A model generated the notes under the pieces. It worked only from the letters and a program-made list of their open reading frames with translations, ran no database searches and had not been told where the DNA came from. DNA of 64,000 nucleotides, taken from contig NZ_JAESWA010000029.1 of the NCBI RefSeq assembly GCF_016765615.1, forward strand, positions 62,001 to 126,000, read 5' to 3'. Positions 34,781 to 44,773 of this stretch are shown here, piece after piece (within the stretch, counting starts at the first letter, position 1; each line of letters opens with the position of its first letter). This stretch comes from Clostridium paridis (GTDB lineage Bacteria > Bacillota > Clostridia > Clostridiales > Clostridiaceae). A program made the position numbers and the translations under genes.

Positions 34781-35347
34781 ATGAAGGTTATTCTTGCATC
34801 TGCCTCAGAGAGAAGAAAAGAGCTTCTTTTTAGACTTTTTGAAGAGTTTGAAGTTGTTGTAAGTAACTTTGATGAGGATAGTGTAGTTTTTTCAGGAAAT
34901 TTAGAGGAATATGTAAAAACACTATCTTATGGGAAAGCTAAGGAAATCTCAAAAAGTTCAATAAAGGATTCCTTAATTATTGCAGCAGATACTATCGTTA
35001 GCATAGATGGAAAAATTTTAGGAAAACCTAAAGATAAACAAGAAGCAGTAAACATGTTAAAAACGTTAAGTGGAAGAGAGCATAAAGTTTATTCTGGTAT
35101 CACAGTTATAAACTCTAACAGTTCTAAAATCATTCAAGATGCTGTATGCACAACAGTTTATTTCTCAGTATTAAGTGATGAAGAAATACTATCCTATGTT
35201 GAAACCAATGAACCTATGGATAAAGCAGGAGCTTATGGTATTCAAGGTCATGGTGGGATTTTTGTTGAGAAAATAGATGGGTGTTTTTACAATGTTGTAG
35301 GTTTACCACTTAATAGATTAAGTAAGATTATTAAGGAAATAATGTAG
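34781..35347 (+). CDS. maf: Maf-family nucleotide pyrophosphatase
   Basis: House-cleaning nucleoside triphosphate pyrophosphatase (188 residues), historically called a septum formation inhibitor. Signatures seen: 'LASASERRKELL', 'IAADTIVSIDGKILGKPKD' and 'SGREHKVYSGITV', with 'MDKAGAYGIQGHGGIFVEKI' near the end. ATG 34781 is placed 6 bp after AGGAGGTG; two in-frame starts just upstream overlap that site. First gene of the maf-radC-mreBCD block, the classical Firmicute order. Confidence 0.95.
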   Translation: MKVILASASERRKELLFRLFEEFEVVVSNFDEDSVVFSGNLEEYVKTLSYGKAKEISKSSIKDSLIIAADTIVSIDGKILGKPKDKQEAVNMLKTLSGREHKVYSGITVINSNSSKIIQDAVCTTVYFSVLSDEEILSYVETNEPMDKAGAYGIQGHGGIFVEKIDGCFYNVVGLPLNRLSKIIKEIM

Positions 35348-35382
35348 GGGGATAGGGAATCTGTAAGTGAAGGAGCACTTAG

Positions 35383-36072
35383 ATGAAAAACAATCTAAGA
35401 ATTACAGATTTGCCTGTAAATGAAAGACCAGAAGAAAAATTATTTTTATATGGTGCAGAAACCTTATCAAATGTTGAACTATTAGCATTAATATTGAGAT
35501 GTGGTACAAAAAATGAAAGTGTCATGGATTTAAGCTCCAATGTGCTTAAAAGAGTGAATGGTTTAAATGGAATTATTTCAGCAGGAATAGATGATTTTCT
35601 GAAAATTAATGGCATAAAAAAAGCAAAGGCTTCAAGACTTATGGCGCTATGTGAATTATCTAAAAGAATTAATTCTCATAAAGGAATTAAGGATGAAATA
35701 AGGATAAAAGAACCTAAAATTGTAGCAGATTTATTTATGAATGAGATGAGTAAACTTTCACAAGAAGTTTTAAAGCTAGTAATGTTAAATACTAAGAATA
35801 ATATAATTTCTATTAAAGAGGTATTTAAAGGAACTTTAAATTCATCAATAGTTCATCCAAGAGAAGTGTTTTCTGAAGCGTTAAAGAATAATGCGGCTTC
35901 AATTATTATATGTCATAATCATCCTTCAGGGGATCCAACTCCTAGTAAGGAAGATATAAATATTACTTTAAGGTTAAAAGAATGTAGTAAGATAATGGGA
36001 ATTGATCTACTAGATCACATTATCATTGGGAATAATACTTATGTAAGCTTAAAAGAAAAATCCATTATATAA
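35383..36072 (+). CDS. radC: RadC/YsxA-family JAB-domain protein
   Basis: Protein of 229 residues with an N-terminal helix-hairpin-helix-like UPF0758 region (about 1-100) and a C-terminal JAB/MPN metalloprotease-like domain. The metal motif is complete: 'CHNHPSGDPTPSKED', with a Glu earlier ('IKEVFKG'). Despite the name it has no proven role in recombination repair. It stands between maf and mreB exactly as ysxA does in B. subtilis. Ribosome binding site GAAGGAG precedes ATG 35383. Confidence 0.94.
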   Translation: MKNNLRITDLPVNERPEEKLFLYGAETLSNVELLALILRCGTKNESVMDLSSNVLKRVNGLNGIISAGIDDFLKINGIKKAKASRLMALCELSKRINSHKGIKDEIRIKEPKIVADLFMNEMSKLSQEVLKLVMLNTKNNIISIKEVFKGTLNSSIVHPREVFSEALKNNAASIIICHNHPSGDPTPSKEDINITLRLKECSKIMGIDLLDHIIIGNNTYVSLKEKSII

Positions 36073-36090
36073 ATTGAAAGGGGAATAACA

Positions 36091-37107
36091 ATGGGATTAT
36101 TTGGAATGACGAAAGACATGGGAATAGATTTAGGAACAGCAAACACTTTAGTATTTGTTAAAGGAAAAGGAGTGGTTTTAAGAGAACCATCCGTTGTAGC
36201 TATAAATAATAACACTAAGAAACCATTAGCAGTTGGAGCAGAAGCAAAACAAATGATTGGTAGAACTCCAGGAAATATTGTAGCTATAAGACCATTAAAA
36301 GATGGAGTTATTGCTGATTTTGATATTACTCAAACAATGATTAAAAAGTTTATTGAAAAAATCACTAGCAAAAGTGCTTTTGCAAGTCCAAGAATAATAA
36401 TTTGTTATCCATCAGGAGTAACAGAAGTTGAGAAGAGAGCTATAGAAGAAGCTACTAAAGCTGCTGGAGCAAGAGATGTAATTTTGATGGAAGAACCTAT
36501 GGCTGCTGCAATTGGTGCAGGACTTCCAGTTTCAGAACCAACTGGTAGTATGATTGTTGATATCGGAGGAGGAACTACTGAAGTTGCAGTTATATCTTTA
36601 GGTGGTATAGTTACTGCAAAATCTCTTAGAGTTGCTGGAGATGAATTGGATCAAGCAATTATTAGTTATATTAAAAGAGAATATAATTTAATGATTGGTG
36701 AGAGAACAGCTGAAACAATAAAAATGGAATTAGGTTCAGCATTTAAAACAGAAGAAGTTGAAAAGTCTATGGAAATCAAAGGAAGAGACTTAATTACAGG
36801 TCTTCCTAAAATTATAGAAGTAAGTGAAGTTCAAGTAAGAGAAGCAATAAAAGAACCAGTAGCTGCAATAATTGAATCAATTAAAACAACTTTAGAAAAA
36901 ACACCACCAGAATTAGCATCAGATATAATGGAAAAAGGTATCATGCTAGCTGGAGGGGGAGCATTATTAAAGGGATTAGACGCCTTAATTAACCATGAAA
37001 CTCATATGCCTGTACATATTGCAGAATCACCACTTGATTGCGTAGCTCTTGGAGCTGGAAAAGCTCTAGAAGATTTTGATTATTTAGCTAAGCAACAAAG
37101 AGGTTAA
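36091..37107 (+). CDS. mreB: Rod shape-determining protein MreB
   Basis: Bacterial actin homolog of 338 residues that forms membrane filaments directing sidewall peptidoglycan synthesis. Phosphate-binding loops are present: '[18 protein letters not shown]' and '[19 protein letters not shown]', with the adenosine motif '[15 protein letters not shown]' near the C terminus. The amphipathic N-terminal start is '[11 protein letters not shown]'. It is followed 7 bp later by mreC and then mreD. Confidence 0.97.
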   Translation: MGLFGMTKDMGIDLGTANTLVFVKGKGVVLREPSVVAINNNTKKPLAVGAEAKQMIGRTPGNIVAIRPLKDGVIADFDITQTMIKKFIEKITSKSAFASPRIIICYPSGVTEVEKRAIEEATKAAGARDVILMEEPMAAAIGAGLPVSEPTGSMIVDIGGGTTEVAVISLGGIVTAKSLRVAGDELDQAIISYIKREYNLMIGERTAETIKMELGSAFKTEEVEKSMEIKGRDLITGLPKIIEVSEVQVREAIKEPVAAIIESIKTTLEKTPPELASDIMEKGIMLAGGGALLKGLDALINHETHMPVHIAESPLDCVALGAGKALEDFDYLAKQQRG

Positions 37108-37114
37108 TTAATCA

Positions 37115-37969
37115 ATGAAATTTTTAAAAAACAAACTGGCAGTAACTATTATAGTACTGTCAGTTGGCTTTTTAGCAATAATTGTATATACCTTCAAAAG
37201 TCAAAATAAGAGTATATTTCAAAGTGGTGCAGGGTCGGCGTTAAATCCAATACAAAAGATAGCATATACAGTAACAGAAAAATTTAAGGGATTTGCAGAC
37301 TTCTTTTATAATTTTTCAGAAGTAAAGGAAGAAAATAAAAAGTTAACAAAAGAAAATGCGGAACTTAATAATAAACTTGTAGAGTATAATAGTTTAAAAA
37401 GTGAAAATGAAAGATTAAGAGATGTAGTTAATTTTGCAAATCAAATTGAGGGATATAGTGTAGTAGGAACTAATATAATCGGATACAGTGGAGATAGTTT
37501 TCTATCAGGATATGTAATTGATAAAGGAAGTAAAGATGGATTGGAAAAAGGAATGCCAGTAATGGCTTCGAAAGGAATAGTTGGCCAAGTTACATCAATA
37601 GGTAGTAATTGGGCTATTGTACAATCATTAGTTAATGAAAATATTGCAATAGCTGCTAAAATAGAAAGTACCGAGGATACTATAGGAATTGTAAAAGGAT
37701 ATAAGGATTCACAAAACAAATTATTAGCAAAGGTTTATAATATACCAGTAGATTCTCAGATTAAAAAGGGTGATGTTATCTTGACCTCTGGTCTTGGAAG
37801 CATTTATCCCAAAAATATTAGAATTGGTACGGTATTAAGTGTTGAAGAAGATAAGGTTAAAGTAAGTAAAAGCGCTACAATTGAACCATTTGTAGATTTT
37901 AATAAGCTTGAGGAATTATTTATAATGATTCCAAAAGAAAAAAGAAAAATAGAGAGTGATGGACAATAG
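37115..37969 (+). CDS. mreC: Rod shape-determining protein MreC
   Basis: Bitopic membrane scaffold protein of 284 residues: membrane helix at about 8-25, a coiled coil at about 65-105 ('EVKEENKKLTKENAELNNKL'), and two beta-barrel domains from about 110 on, including 'GSKDGLEKGMPVMASKGIVG' and 'KKGDVILTSGLGSIYPKNI'. It links MreB filaments to the penicillin-binding protein complex. Starts 7 bp after mreB stop; the ribosome binding site is weak, so coupling to mreB translation is likely. Confidence 0.95.
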   Translation: MKFLKNKLAVTIIVLSVGFLAIIVYTFKSQNKSIFQSGAGSALNPIQKIAYTVTEKFKGFADFFYNFSEVKEENKKLTKENAELNNKLVEYNSLKSENERLRDVVNFANQIEGYSVVGTNIIGYSGDSFLSGYVIDKGSKDGLEKGMPVMASKGIVGQVTSIGSNWAIVQSLVNENIAIAAKIESTEDTIGIVKGYKDSQNKLLAKVYNIPVDSQIKKGDVILTSGLGSIYPKNIRIGTVLSVEEDKVKVSKSATIEPFVDFNKLEELFIMIPKEKRKIESDGQ

Positions 37970-37972
37970 AAT

Positions 37973-38464
37973 ATGAAGAGAGTAGTACTTATTTTAATAG
38001 GACTTTTGCTTTTTATCTTAGACAATACTATTCTTCCTTCCTTCGCTATTAAAGGAGCTTATGGAAGTTTGCTATTTACCTTTGCAATTTGTTATTCTCT
38101 TATTACAGGCCCCTGGGAAGCTGTTTTTATGGGAGTATATTCTGGAGTATTGCAAGATGTTTTCTTTGGAAATGTTTTTGGGGTAAATTCGCTTATAAAT
38201 CTAATAGTATGTTTACTAGCCGCATTAGTAGGAAAAAATATATTTAAAAATAGAAAAACTATACCAATACTGACAGTGCTAGGAGCAACTGCAATTAAAT
38301 TTCTAGTAGTATATGTTGTTCTTTTCTTTATGAAAATGAACGTTTACTTTGAAAATATGATAGTGATGACCGCTATGAATACTGTGTTTGCTTTTATCTT
38401 TTATAAAAAAATATATAATTTTACAGAGAAAAGTTTTATGAAAAATCCTTGGAAATTTAATTAA
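37973..38464 (+). CDS. mreD: Rod shape-determining protein MreD
   Basis: Hydrophobic membrane protein of 163 residues with about five membrane helices, in the expected position after mreC. It belongs to the MreBCD elongation complex. Characteristic residues include 'ITGPWEAVFMGVYSGVLQDV' and 'FGVNSLINLIVCLLAALVGK'. Only 3 bp separate it from mreC; the next gene, a class B penicillin-binding protein, starts 11 bp downstream behind AAAAGGTGA. Confidence 0.92.
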   Translation: MKRVVLILIGLLLFILDNTILPSFAIKGAYGSLLFTFAICYSLITGPWEAVFMGVYSGVLQDVFFGNVFGVNSLINLIVCLLAALVGKNIFKNRKTIPILTVLGATAIKFLVVYVVLFFMKMNVYFENMIVMTAMNTVFAFIFYKKIYNFTEKSFMKNPWKFN

Positions 38465-38475
38465 AAGGTGATTAT

Positions 38476-41349
38476 ATGAATAAGAAAAAGAATAAGTTTT
38501 TTAATAGATATACAGCGCTGATTTCTACAATGTTCATTATTTTTGGAGTAATATTGGGAAAATTGATATATCTTCAAGTGTATAAGTATGCAGACTATAA
38601 AGATATGTCTAACAATAGATCAAGAAGATTTGTAGCGGAGAATGCACCAAGAGGAATCATTTATGATGAACATGGAAATATACTTGCAACTAATGTACAA
38701 AGTTATACAATTACATTTACATCTACAGATGAATCCAATGCAAGCTTCTATGATACAATGAACAAAACTTTTAAAATTCTAAAGGATAATGGTGAAAAAA
38801 TCGAAGATGATATGCAACTAAAAATAGATGCAAATAAAAGTTATTACTTTGATTTTAATGTTAGTGATGCTGAATCTATAAAAGCTTTAAATATAAGATT
38901 TAAAAAAGATAGAGGATTAGATGATAAGTTAAAGAAGAAACTTTTTCCTAAGAAGACTTCGGATCTAACTTCATCAGAGCAGAACCAATTGGATGAAGCT
39001 ATATATAAGTATTCTCCAGAGGATACTTTTTATTATATGATAGAAAGCTATAATATGTATGAAATGCTTAAGCCAGCTTCAAAGGATGAAACTAAAAAGT
39101 ATCAGGCAATGAGCGGAAAAGAAATTTTGGCTTTGCTTCTTAAAAGTTACTCTTTAGAAGATGTCAGAAAATATATGGTAGTTAAAGATGCAATAAAGAT
39201 GCAGAGTTTTAAAGGCTATAAGCCAGTAACCTTAGCAACTATTAAAAAACAAACATCATTTATTTTCTACCAAAGGCTAAATGATTTACCTGGTATTGAT
39301 GTATCTACTGAACCTGTTAGATCTTATCCATATGGGAGTGTTGCTTCGGCCATATTAGGATATATAGGTTCTATAGATGGTGGAACGCAGGCAAGATATG
39401 AAGAAAAAGGATATGATGTAAGTACTGATAAGATTGGAAAAGCAGGAATTGAATCTGCTTTTGAGAGTATATTAAAAGGAACAAAAGGTGGAACAACAGT
39501 TAAGGTAAATTCAAAGGGAAGAAAAACTGAAGAATTATTTAAGCTTGAACCATCTCCAGGAATGAATGTTCACTTAACAATTGATAAGAATATTCAATAT
39601 TCGGCAGAAAGAAGTTTACAAGAAGAACTTCAAGATTTACAAAAACAAAAAGTAATCAATGATAGTACTGGCTCAGTAGATCTTACAAATGCAACAAGAG
39701 GGGCAGTAGTAGTGCAAGAAGTTAAAACAGGAAGAATACTAGCTTTAGCAAGTTATCCTAACTTTGATCCAAATATATTTTCTACTCCTGGTGCATTAAC
39801 TTCTGAAATATCAAAGCAATATTTCCCTAGAAATGAGCAATATGAGGCTTTTGCTAGTGATTTTATATTAAGGCAAGGATTAAATAAAACTGTTGATGAC
39901 TTATTTCCTAAAAATAAAGATGGGATTAGGGAAGATAGATATGATCTTTATCCTAAGCCATTATATGATTATGCAACATTTGGATTAACTCCGCCTGGAT
40001 CAACCTTTAAACCATTAACCTCTGTAGCAGCATTACAAGAGGGAGTAATTACCCCAGGTTATACAATACAGACTAAAAAATACTATGATCTTAATACAGA
40101 TATATTTGGAGATACTAAGCCAGAGGATGAGGCTACTCCAGCAATGACTGATTTAAAGAGAGCTCTTGCAGTATCAAGTAACTACTATTATTATAATGCT
40201 GCAATAAGAATGTATAAGAAATATGCTCCAAGTGAGAAAGACTCAACCATTGCTCAAAAAGTACAAGGATTAGATATGTTAGCAAAGTATGCATGGCAAA
40301 CAGGATTAGGTTCTGATCCTAATGGAACTCAAAAAGCTGGAACAGGAATTGAAATACCAGAAAATTTTGGGCAAGTATATAATTTCCAATCCTTTAAAAA
40401 TAATACTATAAATTTAATAAACTTTAATCTTGTTGGCTATGCTGAAAATGGAGCTTTTCCAGGTAGGCAATCTATTGTTAAAATGGATTTGCAATTGAAT
40501 TCTGATGATAGTGATAAGCTTGCAGATGCAAAAAAGAAGATTAAGCAAATGGTGAAAGATGAACTTAATCAAGTAGGAACTAAAGATATCAGAGGAGATT
40601 TTGATAATTTCTATAAAGCTTTGGTACCAGCAGTTCAAGAAATATATGATAATTCACCAACGTATCAGCAAAGGGTTAAGGATGCTAATGTTTCAGCAAA
40701 AAGTGCCGTTAATTCGGCAGCACGTGAAATAGCAAACTATGTAATATATTCAGTTTCCACAGAGCTTATGAGTGCAACTCAGATAGCATATGGTGCTATA
40801 GGTCAAGGTATGGACACTTTTACCCCATTACAATTAGTAGGATATATCTCTACAGTAGTTAATGGTGGAACTAGATATAAAGCACATTTAGTAGATAAAA
40901 TTACAGATAAAGATGGTAAGGTAGTTGAAGAATTTAAACCAGAAGTATTAAATAAAATTGATATTTCTCCAGAAAATCTAGCTGCCATAAAACTAGGAAT
41001 GAATATGGCTAATACAGCTGATGCAGGTACAGCGAGTTCGGTAATGAATAAGTTTCCAATATCATCTGGTGGTAAAACTGGTACAGCTACCTTTAGGCAA
41101 GATCAAAGTGAGTATGGTCGTGAGGCTTTTGGTGTTTATGTAACTTTTGCTCCTCTTGATGATCCTCAAATAGCTGTTTGTACAGTTTTATATGATGGTG
41201 GACATGGATATTTTGGTGCTAATATAGCTAAGGCAGTGTATGAGACATATTTTAGAGATCAGTTAAAGGCTATGAATTATGCTCCACAATATGACTACAC
41301 TTTAAATCCACCACTAGCAGATGTTAAAGTATCACCAACGACAAAATAA
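38476..41349 (+). CDS. mrdA: Penicillin-binding protein 2 (class B transpeptidase)
   Basis: Elongation-type class B penicillin-binding protein, 957 residues. One N-terminal membrane helix (about 14-36), a pedestal/dimerisation domain with 'APRGIIYDEHGNILATN', and a transpeptidase domain with the SxxK motif at S509-K512 ('GSTFKPL'), SxN at S567-N569 and KTG at K867 ('GGKTGTAT'). At 957 residues it is much longer than the roughly 630-700 usual for PBP2. Extra segments lie in the pedestal (about 90-250) and between SxN and KTG (about 670-760, Lys/Asp-rich and helical). Clostridial PBP2 proteins are often long, so this is probably normal for the group. Last gene of the mre operon; a strong terminator follows. 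Confidence 0.94.
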   Translation: MNKKKNKFFNRYTALISTMFIIFGVILGKLIYLQVYKYADYKDMSNNRSRRFVAENAPRGIIYDEHGNILATNVQSYTITFTSTDESNASFYDTMNKTFKILKDNGEKIEDDMQLKIDANKSYYFDFNVSDAESIKALNIRFKKDRGLDDKLKKKLFPKKTSDLTSSEQNQLDEAIYKYSPEDTFYYMIESYNMYEMLKPASKDETKKYQAMSGKEILALLLKSYSLEDVRKYMVVKDAIKMQSFKGYKPVTLATIKKQTSFIFYQRLNDLPGIDVSTEPVRSYPYGSVASAILGYIGSIDGGTQARYEEKGYDVSTDKIGKAGIESAFESILKGTKGGTTVKVNSKGRKTEELFKLEPSPGMNVHLTIDKNIQYSAERSLQEELQDLQKQKVINDSTGSVDLTNATRGAVVVQEVKTGRILALASYPNFDPNIFSTPGALTSEISKQYFPRNEQYEAFASDFILRQGLNKTVDDLFPKNKDGIREDRYDLYPKPLYDYATFGLTPPGSTFKPLTSVAALQEGVITPGYTIQTKKYYDLNTDIFGDTKPEDEATPAMTDLKRALAVSSNYYYYNAAIRMYKKYAPSEKDSTIAQKVQGLDMLAKYAWQTGLGSDPNGTQKAGTGIEIPENFGQVYNFQSFKNNTINLINFNLVGYAENGAFPGRQSIVKMDLQLNSDDSDKLADAKKKIKQMVKDELNQVGTKDIRGDFDNFYKALVPAVQEIYDNSPTYQQRVKDANVSAKSAVNSAAREIANYVIYSVSTELMSATQIAYGAIGQGMDTFTPLQLVGYISTVVNGGTRYKAHLVDKITDKDGKVVEEFKPEVLNKIDISPENLAAIKLGMNMANTADAGTASSVMNKFPISSGGKTGTATFRQDQSEYGREAFGVYVTFAPLDDPQIAVCTVLYDGGHGYFGANIAKAVYETYFRDQLKAMNYAPQYDYTLNPPLADVKVSPTTK

Positions 41350-41366
41350 ATATATTAATATAAAAT

Positions 41367-41393
41367 AAAAAACGACATTGCATGTCGTTTTTT
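41367..41393 (+). terminator. Rho-independent terminator after the mre operon
   Basis: Perfect 12-bp stem AAAAAACGACAT / ATGTCGTTTTTT with a 3-base loop. Confidence 0.92.
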
Positions 41394-41719
41394 ATTTTAT
41401 TGGGTAACTTTTAAAATCCTTAATATAAGCAAAAGCTGGGAATTATAAAACTTCATTGTCAATTAACAGTATTTTGTATTATAATTAAAAGTAGCAGTGA
41501 AATTTAAAGTTATATTAAAATTGCGATATAAAATTATGATTTATTTAGATAATTATGGTGCAAAGTTTTCTGAGTTTTTTCGATAATATAATATAGGGTT
41601 TTAAGTTCAACTATTAACTTATTTATGAAAGTATAAGTTAAGTTTCCTATAAAAACCCTTTAGACAAAGAAAATTTAAGTTTAAATACAATTTAATGTAA
41701 AGCTGCTGGAGAGGTATTT
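41394..41719 (+). other. Intergenic region before minC
   Basis: About 326 bp. It contains repeat R1 copy c (41595-41659) and, immediately before minC, the ribosome binding site TGGAGAGG. No open frame is supported. The min promoter is somewhere here, but no box pair stood out. Confidence 0.6.
41595..41659. repeat. Dispersed palindromic repeat R1, copy c
   Basis: Outer arms AGGGTTTT (41595-41602) and AAAACCCT (41652-41659), with a perfect 9-bp inner hairpin TTAACTTAT (41614-41622) / ATAAGTTAA (41633-41641). Same orientation as the copy at 7893-7958. Confidence 0.88.
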
Positions 41720-42352
41720 ATGATTGATGATAGGATAATTATAAAAGGGAATAAGGAAGGGTTACTGGCTGTAATAAATTATAATAAATTTAAAGATTTT
41801 AGCGAAGTTACAGAGGTTTTGTTAGAACGATTAAATAAAGGTAAAAAGTTTTATATGGGAGCCACATTAACCATAAAAACTGAATTAAAGTACATAGAAG
41901 AACGAGATATTAGAATTTTAAAAGATATTCTTTTTGAAGAGATTGGAATAAAAGAGTGTATTCTAAAAGATAGTGAGGAAAAAGAGGTAAAGGTTTTTAC
42001 TGGAATATATGAAGGAAGAACCAAGTTCATACGAAAAACCATAAGAGGGGGACAACGCATAGAATATGCTGGAAATATTGTAATAATAGGAGACATAAAC
42101 TCAGGGTCAGAAGTTTATGCTGCTGGTAATATAATTGTTTTAGGTAAAATAAGAGGTCAGGTGCATGCTGGAACTACTGGAAATAATAAGGCTATAATAG
42201 CTGCATTTACATTGGAGCCAGAACTTCTTCAAATAGGAGATGTGGTAACAATATCACCAGAAGAAGGTGAAAAACCTAAGTATCCAGAAGTTGCAAAATT
42301 GAAGGATGGAATGATTATTGTAGAACCTTATTTACCTAATAAATTCATTTAA
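41720..42352 (+). CDS. minC: Septum site-determining protein MinC
   Basis: Inhibitor of FtsZ ring assembly away from midcell (210 residues). The N-terminal FtsZ-binding domain runs to about 100. The C-terminal beta-helix domain binds MinD and includes '[20 protein letters not shown]' and '[20 protein letters not shown]'. Followed by minD after 22 bp with GGAGGGATTTTAGA. Confidence 0.94.
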   Translation: MIDDRIIIKGNKEGLLAVINYNKFKDFSEVTEVLLERLNKGKKFYMGATLTIKTELKYIEERDIRILKDILFEEIGIKECILKDSEEKEVKVFTGIYEGRTKFIRKTIRGGQRIEYAGNIVIIGDINSGSEVYAAGNIIVLGKIRGQVHAGTTGNNKAIIAAFTLEPELLQIGDVVTISPEEGEKPKYPEVAKLKDGMIIVEPYLPNKFI

Positions 42353-42374
42353 AAATAATTGGAGGGATTTTAGA

Positions 42375-43172
42375 ATGGGAGAGTCAATTGTTATAACATC
42401 AGGTAAGGGTGGAGTTGGAAAAACTACAACAACAGCAAATATAGGAACTGCACTTGCTGCATTAGGAAAAAAAGTTGTAGTGGTAGATGGAGATACTGGT
42501 CTTAGAAATCTTGATGTATTAATGGGTCTAGAAAATAGAATAGTTTATACTATAATAGATATATTTGAAAAAAGATGTAGAACAAAGCAAGCATTAATAA
42601 AAGATAAGAGATTCCCAAATCTTTGCTTGCTTCCTACAGCTCAAACTAAGGATAAAAATGATATCAAGCCAAATCAAATGTTAAGCATAATAAATGAGCT
42701 TAAAGAGGAATTTGATTATGTGCTTATCGATTGTCCAGCAGGTATTGAGCAAGGATTTGAAAATGCTATAGTTGCAGCTGATAGAGCTGTTGTAGTTGTT
42801 AATCCAGAAATAACTTCTGTTAGAGATGCTGACAGAGTTATTGGTAAATTAGATGCGAAAGGCTTAGATGATCATCAAGTTATAGTAAATAGATTAAACT
42901 ACGAAATGACACAAAATGGAGATATGCTAGATATTGGAGATATATTAGAAATATTATCTATTAAGTTATTAGGTGTAGTACCTGATGATAAATCAATCAC
43001 AGTTTCTACTAACAGAGGAGAGCCAATTGTTCTTGATGAAAAAGCGATTTCTGGACAAGCGTTTAGAAATATTGCTAGAAGAATTACAGGAGAAGAAGTT
43101 CCCCTTTTAAACTTAAACGTTGAATCTGCAGGTCTTTTTGGATCACTTAAGAAGTTGTTTAAGCGTAAATAG
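42375..43172 (+). CDS. minD: Septum site-determining protein MinD
   Basis: Membrane-associated ParA-type ATPase (265 residues) that recruits MinC. The deviant Walker A 'GKGGVGKTTTTANIG' is at the N terminus, with 'VVDGDTGLRNLDVLMG' and 'DYVLIDCPAGIEQGFENAI' behind it. The C-terminal amphipathic targeting helix 'LFGSLKKLFKRK' is intact. It lies between minC and minE. Confidence 0.97.
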   Translation: MGESIVITSGKGGVGKTTTTANIGTALAALGKKVVVVDGDTGLRNLDVLMGLENRIVYTIIDIFEKRCRTKQALIKDKRFPNLCLLPTAQTKDKNDIKPNQMLSIINELKEEFDYVLIDCPAGIEQGFENAIVAADRAVVVVNPEITSVRDADRVIGKLDAKGLDDHQVIVNRLNYEMTQNGDMLDIGDILEILSIKLLGVVPDDKSITVSTNRGEPIVLDEKAISGQAFRNIARRITGEEVPLLNLNVESAGLFGSLKKLFKRK

Positions 43173-43192
43173 GTATAACGGGGGGGAGAAAT

Positions 43193-43462
43193 ATGGAGTT
43201 TTTTAATAAGTTTTTTGGAAATAAGCCTTCTCCTAAGGAGGTAGCAAAGGATAGGTTGAGATTAATTTTGATTCATGATAGAGGTGAAATTGCACCAGAA
43301 TTATTAAATAAAATTAGAGAAGAAATACTAGAAGTTATTTCTAAATATGTAGAAATAGATGCTGGAGATATGGAAATTACAGTAACTAAGACAGAGGCAA
43401 GTGAAGGAAATTCTCCTGCGTTAGTTGCAAATATTCCAATTAAAAGTGTAAGAGGAAGATAA
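43193..43462 (+). CDS. minE: Cell division topological specificity factor MinE
   Basis: MinD-ATPase-activating protein of 89 residues. The N-terminal membrane-binding helix ('MEFFNKFFGNKPSP'), the contact helix 'VAKDRLRLILIHDRGEIAPE' and the C-terminal dimerisation strand region are all present. MinE indicates an oscillating Min system, as in clostridia that lack DivIVA-only control. It follows minD behind GGGGGGAGAAAT. A hairpin terminator comes next. Confidence 0.94.
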   Translation: MEFFNKFFGNKPSPKEVAKDRLRLILIHDRGEIAPELLNKIREEILEVISKYVEIDAGDMEITVTKTEASEGNSPALVANIPIKSVRGR

Positions 43463-43476
43463 ATATCAATAAATTA

Positions 43477-43505
43477 GGAGGTGAATGTATTCATCTCCAT
43501 TTTTT
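43477..43505 (+). terminator. Rho-independent terminator after minE
   Basis: Stem GGAGGTGAAT / ATTCATCTCC (one G-T pair) followed by ATTTTTT. The arm looks like a ribosome binding site, but the short frame behind it is not credible as a gene. Confidence 0.75.
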
Positions 43506-43629
43506 ACCGATAAAAATAGTTACAAAAATCCTTCATTTTTCAATAATTAGTGAATTAACTATAGATTTATGGAGAAATATTATAATATGAGTTATAATAA
43601 TGTAGAAGTTTTAATATGGAGGAAGATAG

Positions 43630-44757
43630 ATGTTTGGAAGATTTAAGCTGGATTTAAAAATTCTAAAGGAACTGGACTTTACACTTTTAGTTGCTATGAT
43701 TACCACGGTTCTTTTTGGATGTTTTAATATATATTTAGCAACTAAAGGTGATGTGGGATTTTCTGAAGTAAAAAGACAATTAATATGGCTTGCAATATCA
43801 TTAGTTGCAATCTATGTAGTTTTACTTATAGACTATGTAGTATTACAAAATTATGCCTTTTTGTTTTATCTCTTAGGAATACTCTTGCTTATAGTTACGA
43901 TATTTGCTGGATCAATTGTTAATGGAGCACAAGGGTGGATAAGAATAGGTGGTTTCTCTATGCAACCATCAGAACTGGCCAAAATAGGTATTATAGTAAT
44001 GATGGCAAAGAAAATTCAAGATATGGACGGAAAAGTAAATGATATAAAGAATTTTTTCATTTTAGCAGCATATATTATAGTTCCAGTTATTTTGATAGTT
44101 AAGGAACCGGATATGGGTATGACAATGGTATGTTTCTTCATTGTTCTAGGGATATTTTTTATTGCCGGACTAGACTTAAGGGTAATTGGTGGAGGGCTGC
44201 TAGCTATATTCTTAGCAATAGTTTTGGTATGGAATTCAGGATTGATACAAGACTATCAAAAGAAAAGAATAACATCATTTATGGATCCGGAAGCAGATGA
44301 ACTTAATTCAGGGCTTCAGTTAACACAGTCTATGATAGGGATAGGTTCAGGTGGATTTTTAGGTACAGGCGTTAATTTAGCAACTGATGCTCCAGGTGGA
44401 TATGTTTCACAAAATGTACCTGAAAAAGATACAGATTTTATATTCGCAATTGTAGGAGAAAGCTGGGGTACTGTAGGAGCAATTTTCCTATTAACCTTAT
44501 ATGGAGTTATAGTTTACCGAACTCTGGTGATATCGAGAACCAGTAAAGATATTTTTGGAAAGATAATTTGCGTTGGACTAGCCGCATATTTCCTATTTGC
44601 AATATTTCAAAATATGGGGATGACCATTGGGTTAATGCCTATAACGGGAATAACTTTACCTTTAGTAAGTTATGGAGGAAGTTCACTACTTACAACAATG
44701 ATGTCTTTAGGCTTAATATTAAATATTGGTATGAGAAGAAAGAAAATTAATTTTTAA
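43630..44757 (+). CDS. rodA: RodA/FtsW-family SEDS peptidoglycan glycosyltransferase
   Basis: Polytopic SEDS protein of 375 residues with about ten membrane helices. The glycosyltransferase signatures '[20 protein letters not shown]', '[10 protein letters not shown]' and '[19 protein letters not shown]' are all seen. Position after minCDE and its partner PBP2 upstream favour RodA over FtsW or SpoVE, though sequence alone cannot exclude the others. It starts behind TGGAGGAAGATAG at ATG 43630 and is followed by mgsA after a 16-bp gap. Confidence 0.9.
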   Translation: MFGRFKLDLKILKELDFTLLVAMITTVLFGCFNIYLATKGDVGFSEVKRQLIWLAISLVAIYVVLLIDYVVLQNYAFLFYLLGILLLIVTIFAGSIVNGAQGWIRIGGFSMQPSELAKIGIIVMMAKKIQDMDGKVNDIKNFFILAAYIIVPVILIVKEPDMGMTMVCFFIVLGIFFIAGLDLRVIGGGLLAIFLAIVLVWNSGLIQDYQKKRITSFMDPEADELNSGLQLTQSMIGIGSGGFLGTGVNLATDAPGGYVSQNVPEKDTDFIFAIVGESWGTVGAIFLLTLYGVIVYRTLVISRTSKDIFGKIICVGLAAYFLFAIFQNMGMTIGLMPITGITLPLVSYGGSSLLTTMMSLGLILNIGMRRKKINF

Positions 44758-44773
44758 TTTTATGGGGGTTGTT

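Noticed and set aside
43477-43510. AGGAGGTGAATG looking like a ribosome binding site and start after minE
   Set aside because: The sequence is one arm of a terminator hairpin and the frame ends within about ten codons.
44568-44750. Plus-strand 60-codon frame inside rodA
   Set aside because: Out-of-frame overlap with a conserved membrane segment of rodA; no ribosome binding site.
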